A stretch of DNA of 48,474 nucleotides from JAWKHR01 sp041394725 (GCA_041394725.1 JAWKHR010000047.1:1-48474), one strand, 5' to 3'; shown: positions 7,768 through 16,436, counted from the stretch's first letter. The notes: a model not told the origin generated them from the letters alone. A program made the numbers and translations.

Positions 7768-10227
7768 TCACTCGTGTCGCAGCGCGGTCATGGCGGTGAT
7801 CCTCGTCGCGCGCCGGGCCGGCAGGTAGCAGGCCCAGAGCGCCATCGCGCCGAGCGCGGCGGCGATCAGGGCGTAGGTCCACCAGTCCGAGGCGTCCACG
7901 AGCGGCAGGAATCCGGCGAGCACGCGGCTCAGGGCCACGGCGGCGGCCAGGCCGACGGCGATGCCGATCGCCACGAGGCGCGCGCCCTGCCCGAGGATGA
8001 GGTCGAGCACGTCGCGCGGCTGCGCGCCGAGCGCCATCCGGATGCCGATTTCCCGCGTGCGCAGGCTCGCGCCGAACGAGACGACACCGTAGACGCCGAT
8101 GATCGCGAGCGCGAGCCCGACGAGTCCCATGCCGCCGGCCTGCGTCGCGCCGAGCCGGAAGATCAGGTAGCCGAAGAGTCCCGCCATCGACTGGCGGAGC
8201 GTCCGCAGGTCGGCGGTCGGCAGGTCCGGCGCGAGGTCGGCGACCTCGCGCTCGAGCCGGGTGGCGAGCAGCGCCGGGTCGCCCTTCGCGCGCACGTGCA
8301 GCGTCCGCAGCGACGTGTCGCGTTCCATGGGGAGGTAGAGAAACGGCCGCGGCGCCTCGAAGATCAGCACGTACTTGCTGTCGCGCGCCACGCCCACGAC
8401 CTCCAGGAGCGGGCTGTCGGGATCGTAGACGCGCAGTCGTTTGCCGATCGGATCCTGGCCGGGCCAGAACTCGGCCGCCATCGTTTCGTTGACGATCGCG
8501 ATCCGCCGCGTCGTCGAGGTCTGCTGCTCGTCGTCGTCCACGAACGCGCGGCCGCGGACGATCGGGATGCCCATCGTCGCGAAGTAGTCGCGCCCGACAC
8601 GGTTGAGGAAGGTGACCGGCGGCTGGCCGCCCGTCGTCGGCCGGCCCTCGACGAAGATCGGGCCGCCGCCGACGAGGTACGTCATGGGCACGCTGAAGGC
8701 GAGTGCGGCGCGTTCCACGTCGGGCCACGCGCGCACGCGCCGGAGCAGCTCGTCGTAGAACGTGTTCGTGCGGGCCTCGTCGTAGGCCACCTGGCGAGGG
8801 TCGAGTCGGACCGTGATGAGCCGATCCGCGTCGAAGCCGAGATCGACCTGGCGGGCGGCGCCGAGGCTGCGGACGAACAGGCCGGCGACGACGAGCAGCG
8901 CCAGCGAGCCGGCGATCTGTCCCACGACGAGGACCTGCCGCAGGCGCTGGCGATCGACGCCGTCCGACACGCCCTTGCCGCCGTCGTGGAGTGCCGTGCG
9001 GGCGTCGGCGCGCGACGCCCGCCAGGCCGGCCACACGCCGATGGCCATGCCCGTCCCGACGGCCGCGACCAGCGAGTAGGCGAACACCGGCCAGTGGAAG
9101 GTCGCGTCGAGCGTGAAGGGCATGTCCGCGCCGATGTCGATGCGCGAGACGAAGGCGTGGGTCACCCACTGGCCGAGCGCGAGGCCGGCGGCGCCGCCCG
9201 CGAACGACAGCACGAGGCCCTCGGTCACCATCTGCCGCACCAGGCGCGCCGGCGTCGCGCCGAGCGCGGCGCGCACCGCGAGCTCACGCTGGCGCGCGGT
9301 CGCGCGGACGAAGAGCAGGTTGGCGACGTTCAGGCACGCCAGGAACAGCACCAGCGCCGCGATCGCCAGGCTGAACAGCCGGACGACCGGGATGCTGTCG
9401 GTCACCGCGCGCATGGGCAGCGGCCGCGCGAGCGGTTCGGGCACGACACGCGCGGTGATGCCGGTGTCGGTGTCCGCGTGCGCGGCCTCGAGCGTCGTCA
9501 TCACCCGCTTCACGTCCGCGTCCGCCTCGGCCACCGACACGCCGGGTCGCAGCCGCGCGAACACCTGGACCGTCCGCGCGCGGCGGTTGTGGTACAGCCA
9601 GCGCTCGACGTCCGGGTCGAGCACCTTCAGGTCGTCGATGGTGACGTAGCCGTCGAGCTCGATCGCCAGGAACGTGCCGCGGAAGGACTTCGGCACGACG
9701 CCCGTGATCACGGCGGGGCGGCCGTCCACCCGCACCTGGCGGCCGATGACGTCGGGGTCGCCGCCGAACTGCCGCATCCAGAACGAGTAGCCGAGGACGA
9801 GCGCGGCGGGCGAGCCCGAGCTCCGCGTGAACAAGCGCCCGAGGTGCGGCGTGATGCCGAGGGCCTGGAAGTAGTTGTCGCTGACCGGCGCGAAGTAGAA
9901 CTGCGCCTTCCGGCCCTCGTCCGACAGGCCGCCGACGCGCAGCATCGTGCCGAACACCTCGTCGAACGACGACGTGCGCTGGCGCAGGTCGTTCATGGCG
10001 TCGATCGAGAACGCGTACTGGAAGCCGCCGCTCAGGTCGTCACGCGTCTCGGCGGCGATCGCCACGAGCCGATCCGCCCCCGGCACCGCGAGCGGCCGCA
10101 GCGCCACGTCCACGAACCCGAACAGCGCCGCGTTGGCGCCGAGCCCGATGGCCAGCGTCAGCACGGCCGCCACCGTGAACGACTTGTGCGCCCAGAGAAA
10201 GCGGATGGCCTGACGAAGGTCGTTCAC
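7768..10227 (-). CDS. ADOP-type ABC transporter permease (MacB/FtsX family)
   Basis: 819 residues laid out as two MacB-like halves. Each half has a periplasmic MacB_PCD-type region and an FtsX-type membrane region. It starts directly with the membrane-proximal motif RQAIRFLWAHKSFT and TM1 (TVAAVLTLAIGLGANAALF), the hallmark opening of ADOPs without a prefix region. Mid-protein FtsX helices lie near residues 285-420 (ALVLFLACLNVANLL) and the last FtsX block follows residue 690, ending ARRATRITAMTALRHE. No ATPase gene is adjacent, so it must borrow one, as usual for these orphan permeases. Function is export or lipoprotein-type mechanotransmission; substrate unknown. No PadR gene accompanies this copy. 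Confidence 0.95.
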   Translation of the reverse strand: MNDLRQAIRFLWAHKSFTVAAVLTLAIGLGANAALFGFVDVALRPLAVPGADRLVAIAAETRDDLSGGFQYAFSIDAMNDLRQRTSSFDEVFGTMLRVGGLSDEGRKAQFYFAPVSDNYFQALGITPHLGRLFTRSSGSPAALVLGYSFWMRQFGGDPDVIGRQVRVDGRPAVITGVVPKSFRGTFLAIELDGYVTIDDLKVLDPDVERWLYHNRRARTVQVFARLRPGVSVAEADADVKRVMTTLEAAHADTDTGITARVVPEPLARPLPMRAVTDSIPVVRLFSLAIAALVLFLACLNVANLLFVRATARQRELAVRAALGATPARLVRQMVTEGLVLSFAGGAAGLALGQWVTHAFVSRIDIGADMPFTLDATFHWPVFAYSLVAAVGTGMAIGVWPAWRASRADARTALHDGGKGVSDGVDRQRLRQVLVVGQIAGSLALLVVAGLFVRSLGAARQVDLGFDADRLITVRLDPRQVAYDEARTNTFYDELLRRVRAWPDVERAALAFSVPMTYLVGGGPIFVEGRPTTGGQPPVTFLNRVGRDYFATMGIPIVRGRAFVDDDEQQTSTTRRIAIVNETMAAEFWPGQDPIGKRLRVYDPDSPLLEVVGVARDSKYVLIFEAPRPFLYLPMERDTSLRTLHVRAKGDPALLATRLEREVADLAPDLPTADLRTLRQSMAGLFGYLIFRLGATQAGGMGLVGLALAIIGVYGVVSFGASLRTREIGIRMALGAQPRDVLDLILGQGARLVAIGIAVGLAAAVALSRVLAGFLPLVDASDWWTYALIAAALGAMALWACYLPARRATRITAMTALRHE

Positions 10228-10247
10228 AAGACACCCTTGGTACGCTT

Positions 10248-10300
10248 CGCGCGCGAAACTTCACACGTTGAAGTTCGAACTTCGAACCCCGGAGGCCGGC
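10248..10300 (-). repeat. Dispersed palindromic repeat, copy B
   Basis: Read on the minus strand this aligns with copy A at 2764-2817: GCCGGCC, then TTCGAAGTTCGAACTTC, a short variable stretch, then AAGTTTCGCGCGCG. It lies in the gap between the ADOP permease start (10227) and the M24 peptidase stop (10341), the same kind of position as copy A. Confidence 0.65.
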
Positions 10301-10340
10301 TGCGCCGGCATCCGTTCTTCAAGGGACCTTGGGACCCTGT

Positions 10341-11771
10341 CTATCTGCTCCTGACCAGCAACAGTTCGTCCTGCCGCCCATGCGCCCAGCGGGCCTTGCC
10401 GTCGGCGCCGACGATCATGTCCTCTTCCTGCGCCATGCGGACGGGCTGGCCGCCCCACTCTGGGACGGGTGTCGTGGCCTGCAGCTCGATCGAGAACCAC
10501 ATCGACGGGATGACCTTCGCGTCGCCGCGGCCGGGCACGCCGTCCTGGTAGTCCCAGAGGCCGATGAGCGGGCCCGCGCCGTGGCCGTTCATGCCGATCG
10601 GGTGCGAGTACATCGTGCCGTCGATGCCGGCGGCCTTCATGCGGGTGAGGACCGCGAACAGGATCTCGTCGCCGGTGCGGCCGGGGCGGATCTCCTCCAT
10701 CGCGATGTCCTGCATCCGGTTCGCGTTGGCGAGCGCGCGCTTCAGGCCGGCGGGGGCGTCGGTCTCGCCGGGCTTCAGGACGTAGGCCAGGTGCTGCGTG
10801 TCCGTGTTGAGGCGGGCGACGGTGATGCCGACGTCGCAGTGCAGCACGTCGCCCGGCTGGATGACCGGGTCGTCGCCGAGCTGGGCGTCCGACGCGCCCT
10901 GGCGCTGGATCTCGATGCTCGGCTGGAACCACGTGCCGAGCCCCTGGTCGTTGACGCGCTGGCGCCACCACCAGACGAGATCGCTCGTGCGCGTCACGCC
11001 CGGCACGATGGTCCGCTCCGAGAACATCGCCCGCGTCATCTGCCAGACGTGGGCGTTCATCTTCTGGAAGAACGCCTCCTCCTCCGGCAGGCGCGCCGCG
11101 ATGAGCTGCAGCGGCAGCTCCTCGGCATTGCGGAACTTCGCCGCCCAGGCCGGACCCAGGGCCTCGGTCATGCCCTGCAGCTCACCGCTCGTCAGGCCGT
11201 CGGTGAAGGCGAAGATCTTCGACCGGTCGATGCCGATGACCGACGGCTTGCGATCCTCGACGACCTCGAGCAGCAGCTTCCACTGCTCGTCGCCCCAGAG
11301 CTCGGCGTTGCGGCCGCCGACGGGCGCCGCCACCGACAGCGCGGACCGGCGCGCGTCGAACACGCCGCCCTGCGACGTGCCGCCGAGGGCGATCTTCTCG
11401 ATGCAGGCCGGCGTCACCGGCGCCTTCGCCGCCGCGCACCGGTCGAAGAACACGTAGATCGTCCGGCGACGCGCGGCGAACGTCTCCGGCGAGGTGATCG
11501 ACCAGAACACCGGGTCCTCGTTGTACTCGCGCATCGGCACGACCCACATGTCGATGCCGTGCGTGCGCATCAGCGACGGCAGGAACGTGTCGAGCCGCTT
11601 TTCGAGCCAGCCCTGCTGCATCGCCGCCTGCTCGCGCAGCGTGCCGAACGGCCGGTCGGCCGCGGGCAGCGCGCCGGGCGCGAGGCGATCCTGCGCGCCG
11701 AGCGTGGCGACGGCCACGGGCAGGGCCAGCAGCAGGGCGAGCGCGAAGCGCCGCGGTGTCGTTCGAGTCAT
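10341..11771 (-). CDS. Secreted M24 family metallopeptidase (Xaa-Pro aminopeptidase-like)
   Basis: 476 residues from the ATG at 11771, chosen over a GTG 15 bases upstream because AAAGGA sits at ribosome-site distance. A signal peptide (RRFALALLLALPVAVATLGAQ) opens the protein, then a creatinase-type N-terminal domain and the pita-bread catalytic domain. Metal ligands can be followed as DVLHCDVGI and LNTDTQHL (two Asp), YSHPIGMNGHG (His), FSIEL (Glu) and a last acidic ligand region RMAQEED. The family removes N-terminal residues in front of proline. It stands as a single gene, divergent from the cupin-like gene at 12021. Exported location is inferred from the signal. Confidence 0.92.
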   Translation of the reverse strand: MTRTTPRRFALALLLALPVAVATLGAQDRLAPGALPAADRPFGTLREQAAMQQGWLEKRLDTFLPSLMRTHGIDMWVVPMREYNEDPVFWSITSPETFAARRRTIYVFFDRCAAAKAPVTPACIEKIALGGTSQGGVFDARRSALSVAAPVGGRNAELWGDEQWKLLLEVVEDRKPSVIGIDRSKIFAFTDGLTSGELQGMTEALGPAWAAKFRNAEELPLQLIAARLPEEEAFFQKMNAHVWQMTRAMFSERTIVPGVTRTSDLVWWWRQRVNDQGLGTWFQPSIEIQRQGASDAQLGDDPVIQPGDVLHCDVGITVARLNTDTQHLAYVLKPGETDAPAGLKRALANANRMQDIAMEEIRPGRTGDEILFAVLTRMKAAGIDGTMYSHPIGMNGHGAGPLIGLWDYQDGVPGRGDAKVIPSMWFSIELQATTPVPEWGGQPVRMAQEEDMIVGADGKARWAHGRQDELLLVRSR

Positions 11772-11859
11772 CGCGAGTCCTTTCACGTGGGTACAGGCCG
11801 GAACAACGGGGATTCAGGCCACATTATTACAGCCCGGGGCCGCGACCCCCGCGCCCGGG

Positions 11860-11888
11860 TTGACATCCCCGCTCCCGGTGCCTAGGCT
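11860..11888 (+). promoter_or_regulatory. Sigma-70-like promoter for the cupin-like gene
   Basis: TTGACA at 11860-11865 is followed, after 17 bases, by TAGGCT at 11883-11888. The -35 box is perfect and the spacing ideal. Transcription from here would give an unusually long leader of about 125 bases before the ATG at 12021. Confidence 0.6.
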
Positions 11889-11913
11889 GCCCGCGGGAAG
11901 CCACTCATTGCGT

Positions 11914-11955
11914 CCGGTACCGGTCCGTGGTGACGACGGATCCGCCGGTACCGGT
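11914..11955. repeat. Paired CCGGTACCGGT sites in the leader
   Basis: The 11-mer CCGGTACCGGT, which contains a perfect 10-base palindrome, occurs at 11914-11924 and 11945-11955, 31 bases apart. Both lie between the predicted promoter and the cupin-like gene. They could be tandem operators or let the leader RNA pair with itself. Confidence 0.5.
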
Positions 11956-12020
11956 GTGTCCCGGTCGAGCGCCCGCCAGCGCCCGCGGCCGGGCGTCTCC
12001 GTATCCCCAGGGAGGGACCG

Positions 12021-12392
12021 ATGGCTCGCTCGGCCGCGTTCGACACGACCGCGATGGCGCTCAAGATGCAGGCGGATGGCGTGGAAGTCCGCCGGGAACC
12101 CGCGGGCGACGGCATGACGCTCGTGTGGGTGACGTGTCCGAAGGGCTTCGACTTCGGACCCGCCCTGAAGGGATTGCCGCACGACATGTGCTGCTGCGAG
12201 CACTGGGGCATGATCACGAAGGGGCGCATGGACATCGTGATGCACGACGGCCAGTCGCTGTCGCTGACCGAGGGGCAGGCGTTCCACCTGCTGCCCGGGC
12301 ATCGCCCGTCGTTTCCCGAGGACTGCGCCTGGTTCGAGTTCTCGCCGACCGATCACGTGGACCGGCTGTTCAAGCACATGGGGCTGGCCTGA
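12021..12392 (+). CDS. Small cupin-like protein
   Basis: 123 residues starting at an ATG with GGGAGGG about 5 bases before it. The core WGMITKGRMDIVMHDG, LTEGQAFHLLPGHRP and AWFEFSP has the cupin pattern of two strand pairs with a turn GHRP. The metal-binding histidines of motif 1 are reduced to an EH pair in CCCEHWGM. Three cysteines in a row precede that motif (MCCCEH), an unusual cluster. No signal peptide, so cytoplasmic. It stands alone, convergent with vapC. A function cannot be assigned; small single-domain cupins of this sort are often of unknown role. Confidence 0.85.
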   Translation: MARSAAFDTTAMALKMQADGVEVRREPAGDGMTLVWVTCPKGFDFGPALKGLPHDMCCCEHWGMITKGRMDIVMHDGQSLSLTEGQAFHLLPGHRPSFPEDCAWFEFSPTDHVDRLFKHMGLA

Positions 12393-12393
12393 A

Positions 12394-12410
12394 GGCGGAC
12401 GCCGGCCGCC
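12394..12410. terminator. Possible bidirectional hairpin between convergent genes
   Basis: GGCGG and CCGCC pair around a 7-base loop just after the cupin-like stop codon, and vapC ends at 12420 on the other strand. There is no U-run, so this is weak. Confidence 0.3.
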
Positions 12411-12419
12411 TGCCGTGGC

Positions 12420-12854
12420 TCAGAAGGGCCGCGTCCACACCAGGTCGGGGAATCGCGCGAAGTCGCCATCGGTCGAGACCCACTCGCAGCCGGCCTCGAT
12501 CGCCAGGGCGGCGAGGTACGCGTCGGCGACGAGGTTGCCCTTGACGCCGGTCTCGCGGCAGAGCCGCGTGAAGATGTCCCAGTGCCTGGGCCCGGGTTCG
12601 ATCCGGACCGCATGGGCCGGCGTCATCACCTCGTCCGCGAACGCCAGCGCGGTCGCCATCGGGCTGGGCGGGTCGAAGATTCGCGGGTGCGTGACGATGC
12701 GCAGGAACGCCGACACGACCAGTTCCGACATGCCGTAGGCGCGGTCGGAGCGGATCGTCTCCTCGATCCAGCGGCGCGCGGCGTCGTGGTGGGTCGAGTC
12801 GCGCCGGTGCGCGTAGATGAGGACGTTGACGTCAGGCAGGACCACGGCGGCCAT
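12420..12854 (-). CDS. vapC: PIN-domain toxin, VapC type (module 1)
   Basis: 144 residues of PIN fold. The first acidic residue lies in VVLPDVNVLIYAHRRDS, and the C-terminal acidic cluster in NLVADAYLAALA and STDGDFARFP; the middle Glu lies in RWIEETI. Family members are Mg-dependent ribonucleases that cut tRNA or rRNA and are held by VapB. The gene overlaps the 3' end of vapB by 23 bases. The stretch IVTHPRIF is shared with the second VapC in this window, so the two belong to the same PIN subfamily. Confidence 0.92.
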   Translation of the reverse strand: MAAVVLPDVNVLIYAHRRDSTHHDAARRWIEETIRSDRAYGMSELVVSAFLRIVTHPRIFDPPSPMATALAFADEVMTPAHAVRIEPGPRHWDIFTRLCRETGVKGNLVADAYLAALAIEAGCEWVSTDGDFARFPDLVWTRPF

Positions 12855-13086
12855 CCATCAGGTCGAGCAGCGCCGCCGTGTCGTCCAGATCCACGCCCGG
12901 GCGCACCCCACGGCCATCGACGATGGTCAGCGCGGGGCGTGGCGGGCGACGGCCGGTCTTCCGCCGCTGCGCCAGGTGCGCGCGCACCGCGTCCTCGATG
13001 ACCGCGGTCAGGGTCCGGCCGCTGTCGGCGGCCGCGCGCTTCGCTTCCGCCAGCAGGTGCGGGTCCATGCGGATGGTGGTACGCAC
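12832..13086 (-). CDS. vapB: VapB-type ribbon-helix-helix antitoxin (module 1)
   Basis: 84 residues from a GTG at 13086. The first 45 residues are the ribbon-helix-helix DNA-binding part (RTTIRMDPHLLAEAKRAAAD, then RTLTAVIEDAV), and the C-terminal tail (DLDDTAALLDLMDG) would thread into the PIN toxin. It is the first gene of the pair and overlaps vapC by 23 bases. An out-of-frame ATG lies just upstream of the GTG, which makes the GTG choice depend on the protein alignment. An inverted repeat 20 bases upstream is the likely self-operator. Confidence 0.9.
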   Translation of the reverse strand: MRTTIRMDPHLLAEAKRAAADSGRTLTAVIEDAVRAHLAQRRKTGRRPPRPALTIVDGRGVRPGVDLDDTAALLDLMDGRRGPA

Positions 13087-13106
13087 ACATCAGAGCATAC
13101 CGGCGT

Positions 13107-13120
13107 GACATAAATATGTC
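13107..13120. promoter_or_regulatory. Candidate operator of vapBC module 1
   Basis: GACATA and TATGTC form a 6-base inverted repeat around AA, about 20 bases upstream of the vapB start. This placement fits VapB/VapBC autoregulation. Confidence 0.5.
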
Positions 13121-13161
13121 CAGACTGCCTGGCGGGTTGTGGGACCTCCGGCCTCGACGCG

Positions 13162-16100
13162 TCAGCGGTTTCCGCCTGCCGGCCCGATCGTCCTGATTCG
13201 CACGTTCCGGAACTCCACGCGCGTGCCGTGGCCGAGGAACCCGATGTGGCCGGACGTCCGCGCGAGGCCCGGGTGCTTCGCCAGCACCGCCGGCTCCCGC
13301 ACCGTGTCGAGGTCCGCGTCGGTGATGATGACGCCGTTCAGCGTGACGCGGATGTGCCGGCCGTCGGCGACGATCTCCTCGGTGTTCCACTCGCCGGCCG
13401 GCTTCAGGAACCCGGTCCTCGCCGGGATGACGTCGTAGATCGATCCGTGGTGCTGCTCCGACCGGATCTTGCCCTTGTACCGTTCGTGCTGGTCGTCGAG
13501 GATCTGGATCTCCATCCCCACGTACGCGGCATCGCCCTCGAACGGCGCGCGGATGCCGACGCCGTTGTTGCCGCCCGGCTCGGTCCTGAACTCGAACCGC
13601 AGGACGAAGTTCGAGTACTCGCGCGTCGTGAACAGGTTGCCGCCGCCGTCCACCGGGCAGACGATCGTGCCGTTCTCGACGACGTAGCCCGGGCCCACGC
13701 CGCCGACCAGCGTCCACCCGTCGAGATTGCGTCCGTTGAAGAGCGGCGTGAACCCGGCCTCATCGCCGGCCGCCGCCTGCGACGATCGTGGCGGCGTCAC
13801 CCGGCCGGACGCCGCTGCTCCCGGCGTGCTGCCGGCCGCCGCGACCGTTCCTGGGGTGCTGCCGGCCGCCGCGGCCGCCGGCACCAGATCGATCAGCCCC
13901 GCGTCCACGTACTGCCCGCCCGTCGTCTGGTGGCAGTGAATCGCGACGACGTTGCGTCCGGGCCGCAGCGCGGCGCGCGCGGCCGCGCTGATCGGGGTGA
14001 TCTCGTAGTCCGACGAGTAGCCGGTGACGCGGGCGGCGGACACGCCGTTGATGAAGACCTCGGCATCCTCGTCGTGGTGCAGGAACAGGTGCGGGTCCAC
14101 GAACGACGCGCCGGCGGGCAGGTCGATCGTCCGGCGGATCCAGATGTCCGGCGTGTCCCACGTCGTGCCGACCGACGCGCCGGGCGTTCGCGCCGTGCCG
14201 AAGCCGCCCGGCCCGCTCATCCAGCCCGCGTCATCGAAGTCGGCGGTCATCCACGTCTCCGCCGCCGGGGCCGTCGTCGTGTAGCGCCAGGTGGCGGCGG
14301 CGTCGCGCGCGGTCCCGGCGAGCGTGACGATGGAGGGCGGCGGCGTGAAGAGCGAGCGGTTCGCCTCGCGCAGCCGGGCCTCGTCCGCCTTGATGACCGC
14401 GCGGTCGTACGTCATCAGCCCGTTCACTTCGATCTCCACGTCGGTCGTCTGCGTGTAGACCGCGGCCGAGAGGCCCGGTGTGCCGAGGAGCGGGTGCAGG
14501 CGGTTGATGAGATCGACGTAGGCGTCGGTCAGCGCCTCGCGCGTCGTGAAGCCGCGATAGCTCCAGTTCGCCTGCGCCTGCCACGTGTGACCGGCGAGCG
14601 GCAGGCCGAGGCCGCCGAACTCGCCGAGCACGCCGGCGCGTCGCGGCTCGCGCGGCGGCGCGCCCGGGCCCGGATACCGGTGGATGTCGATCACCGCGCC
14701 CTCGCCCGGCGCGTCCGTCCAGCCGCTCGCGTTGTCCACGAGCCGGCTCGGGTCGTACTGCTCCACCCAGCGCGTGATCCGCGGCGTGTCGTACTGGCCC
14801 CAGCCCTCGTTGAACGGCACCCACATCACGATGCTCGGGTGGTTGCGGCGGCCGTCGATGAGCGCCTTCAGCTCGGCCTCGTACTGCTTTGCCGACTCGG
14901 GCGTCCGCTCACCGCGGATCGTCGTGCTCGGCATGTCCTGCCAGACGAGCAGGCCCAGCCGATCGGCCCAGTAGTACCAGCGGTCCGGCTCCACCTTCAC
15001 GTGCTTGCGCGCCATGTTGAACCCGAGCCGCCGCGTGACCTCGATGTCCGAGCGCAGCGCTGCGTCAGTCGGCGCCGTGTAGAGGCCGTCCGGCCACCAC
15101 CCCTGGTCCAGCGGGCCGACCTGGAAGAGCGGTTCGCCGTTCAGGCACAGGCGCGGCGTGCCGTCGCGATCCGGGCAGAGCGACGACGAGCGCATCGCGA
15201 AGTAGGACGACACGGTGTCGAGCGTCTCGTCGCCGCGCGTGAGCGATACGCGCAGATCGTAGAGCGCCGGCGAGTCGGGTGACCAGAGCCGCGCGTTCGG
15301 GACCGGGACGACGAGTGCCTCGCCCGGCCGGCCGGTCGCGCGCCCCACCTCCCGCCCCTCGTCGAGGGCGACCGCGGTGACCATGGCGCCGGCGGCGGCC
15401 GACGTTGCGGCCGCGGTCACCCGCAACGTGCGGCCGGGCACGTCGGGCACCAGCACGAGCCCGTCGATCGCCGCGTCGGGGACGGGCTCGATCCACACCG
15501 TCTGCCAGATGCCGGTGACCGACGTGTACCAGATGCCGCGCGGCCGCGAGACCTGCTTGCCCCGCGGCTGCTGGCCCCCATCGGTCGGATCCCACACGGC
15601 GACGACCAGTTCCTGCGGGCCCGACGCGGTGAGCGCGCCGGTGACGTCGATCGTGAACGCGTCGTAGCTGCCGCGGTGCGCGCCGACCTCGCGGCCATTG
15701 ACGAAGACGGTCGCGTCCCAGTCCACGGCGCCGAACTGCAGCCGCAGCCGCCGGCCGCGCCACGCCGCGGGCACGTCGAAGGTCCGGCGGTACCACAGGC
15801 GGTTCGCCTCGCCCACCGTCTTCATCACGCCCGACAGCGCCGACTCGATCGGGAACGGCACGAGGATGCGGCCGTCGAACGCCGCCGGCCTCGCCTCGTC
15901 GCGCGGGCGGACCGCGTAGTCCCAGAGCCCGTTGAGGTTGATCCAGTCGGGCCGGACCAGTTGCGGACGCGGGTACTCGGGCAGCACGTGATCGGGCGTC
16001 ACGTCGGCCGCCCAGCGCGTCATCAGCGGACCGGCGGCGGGGCGCCAGGCCTCCTGCGCGTGGCCGGGAACCGCGTCGGCGGCGGTGCCGCCGAATCCGA

Positions 16101-16167
16101 GGGCGAGGGCCAGCGCGAGGCCGCCGAGGCGGCGCCGCGACGCGGAGGGACGGATGCTGCGGGTCAT
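13162..16167 (-). CDS. Secreted glycoside hydrolase family 2 enzyme fused to a DUF1080 domain
   Basis: 1001 residues. A signal peptide ends near residue 38. A GH2 sugar-binding domain (about 75-230), an immunoglobulin-like domain (230-325) and a TIM barrel (330-600) follow; the acid/base is E454 in VPFNEGWGQ and the probable nucleophile E516 in GVLGEFGG. Next comes a jelly-roll-like domain (620-763), a low-complexity linker (763-804) with the repeated phrase AAAGSTPG, and a DUF1080 (3-keto-glycoside hydrolase/laminin-G-like) domain from 805 to the end, starting FTPLFNGRNLDGWT. GH2 enzymes release beta-linked galactose, glucuronate or mannose. DUF1080 proteins bind or cut sugars. The fusion suggests one exported protein handling a decorated glycan. 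The linker repeats are also visible in DNA near 13805-13880. The gene stands alone. Confidence 0.93.
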   Translation of the reverse strand: MTRSIRPSASRRRLGGLALALALGFGGTAADAVPGHAQEAWRPAAGPLMTRWAADVTPDHVLPEYPRPQLVRPDWINLNGLWDYAVRPRDEARPAAFDGRILVPFPIESALSGVMKTVGEANRLWYRRTFDVPAAWRGRRLRLQFGAVDWDATVFVNGREVGAHRGSYDAFTIDVTGALTASGPQELVVAVWDPTDGGQQPRGKQVSRPRGIWYTSVTGIWQTVWIEPVPDAAIDGLVLVPDVPGRTLRVTAAATSAAAGAMVTAVALDEGREVGRATGRPGEALVVPVPNARLWSPDSPALYDLRVSLTRGDETLDTVSSYFAMRSSSLCPDRDGTPRLCLNGEPLFQVGPLDQGWWPDGLYTAPTDAALRSDIEVTRRLGFNMARKHVKVEPDRWYYWADRLGLLVWQDMPSTTIRGERTPESAKQYEAELKALIDGRRNHPSIVMWVPFNEGWGQYDTPRITRWVEQYDPSRLVDNASGWTDAPGEGAVIDIHRYPGPGAPPREPRRAGVLGEFGGLGLPLAGHTWQAQANWSYRGFTTREALTDAYVDLINRLHPLLGTPGLSAAVYTQTTDVEIEVNGLMTYDRAVIKADEARLREANRSLFTPPPSIVTLAGTARDAAATWRYTTTAPAAETWMTADFDDAGWMSGPGGFGTARTPGASVGTTWDTPDIWIRRTIDLPAGASFVDPHLFLHHDEDAEVFINGVSAARVTGYSSDYEITPISAAARAALRPGRNVVAIHCHQTTGGQYVDAGLIDLVPAAAAAGSTPGTVAAAGSTPGAAASGRVTPPRSSQAAAGDEAGFTPLFNGRNLDGWTLVGGVGPGYVVENGTIVCPVDGGGNLFTTREYSNFVLRFEFRTEPGGNNGVGIRAPFEGDAAYVGMEIQILDDQHERYKGKIRSEQHHGSIYDVIPARTGFLKPAGEWNTEEIVADGRHIRVTLNGVIITDADLDTVREPAVLAKHPGLARTSGHIGFLGHGTRVEFRNVRIRTIGPAGGNR

Positions 16168-16235
16168 GGCCCGTCAGGTATACACCCGCGGCGCCGTGAC
16201 GCGACACGTGAACGCGATCGGCCCGCCGCTCGTCG

Positions 16236-16409
16236 TCACGCGGGCTGCGGGACGGCCGTGTCGGACGTGGCCGCGTCCTCCATCGGCGGCAGGTCAACGG
16301 GGTCGGCGCGCAGGAACCGGCGCTGCCCCGGCCGGATCGTCGAGAGCAGCTCGCGCCGGCTCTTGACCGCGAGCGGCCGGCCGAGGTGGATGCGGCCGAG
16401 CCGGCCCAT
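16236..16409 (-). other. Small open frame of 57 codons, possible gene remnant
   Basis: Directly after the DinB stop codon, in the same frame, the minus strand stays open for about 67 codons. An ATG at 16409 would give 57 residues beginning MGRLGRIHLGRPLAVKSRR. The composition (RELLSTIRPGQRRFLRADP) looks protein-like, but I do not recognise a family and see no ribosome site. It may be a short real gene, a remnant of a longer one, or noise. Confidence 0.3.
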
Positions 16410-16436
16410 CACCCGCTCCGGGATCCCCGGGCTGGT

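Noticed and set aside
7606..10551. 981-codon plus-strand frame opposite the ADOP gene
   Set aside because: Rich in Arg, Ala, Glu and His and lacking any domain; an antisense artefact of strong GC bias.
13228..15282. 684-codon plus-strand frame opposite the GH2 gene
   Set aside because: Arg/Val/Asp-rich shadow with no motif; the GH2-DUF1080 frame has catalytic residues.
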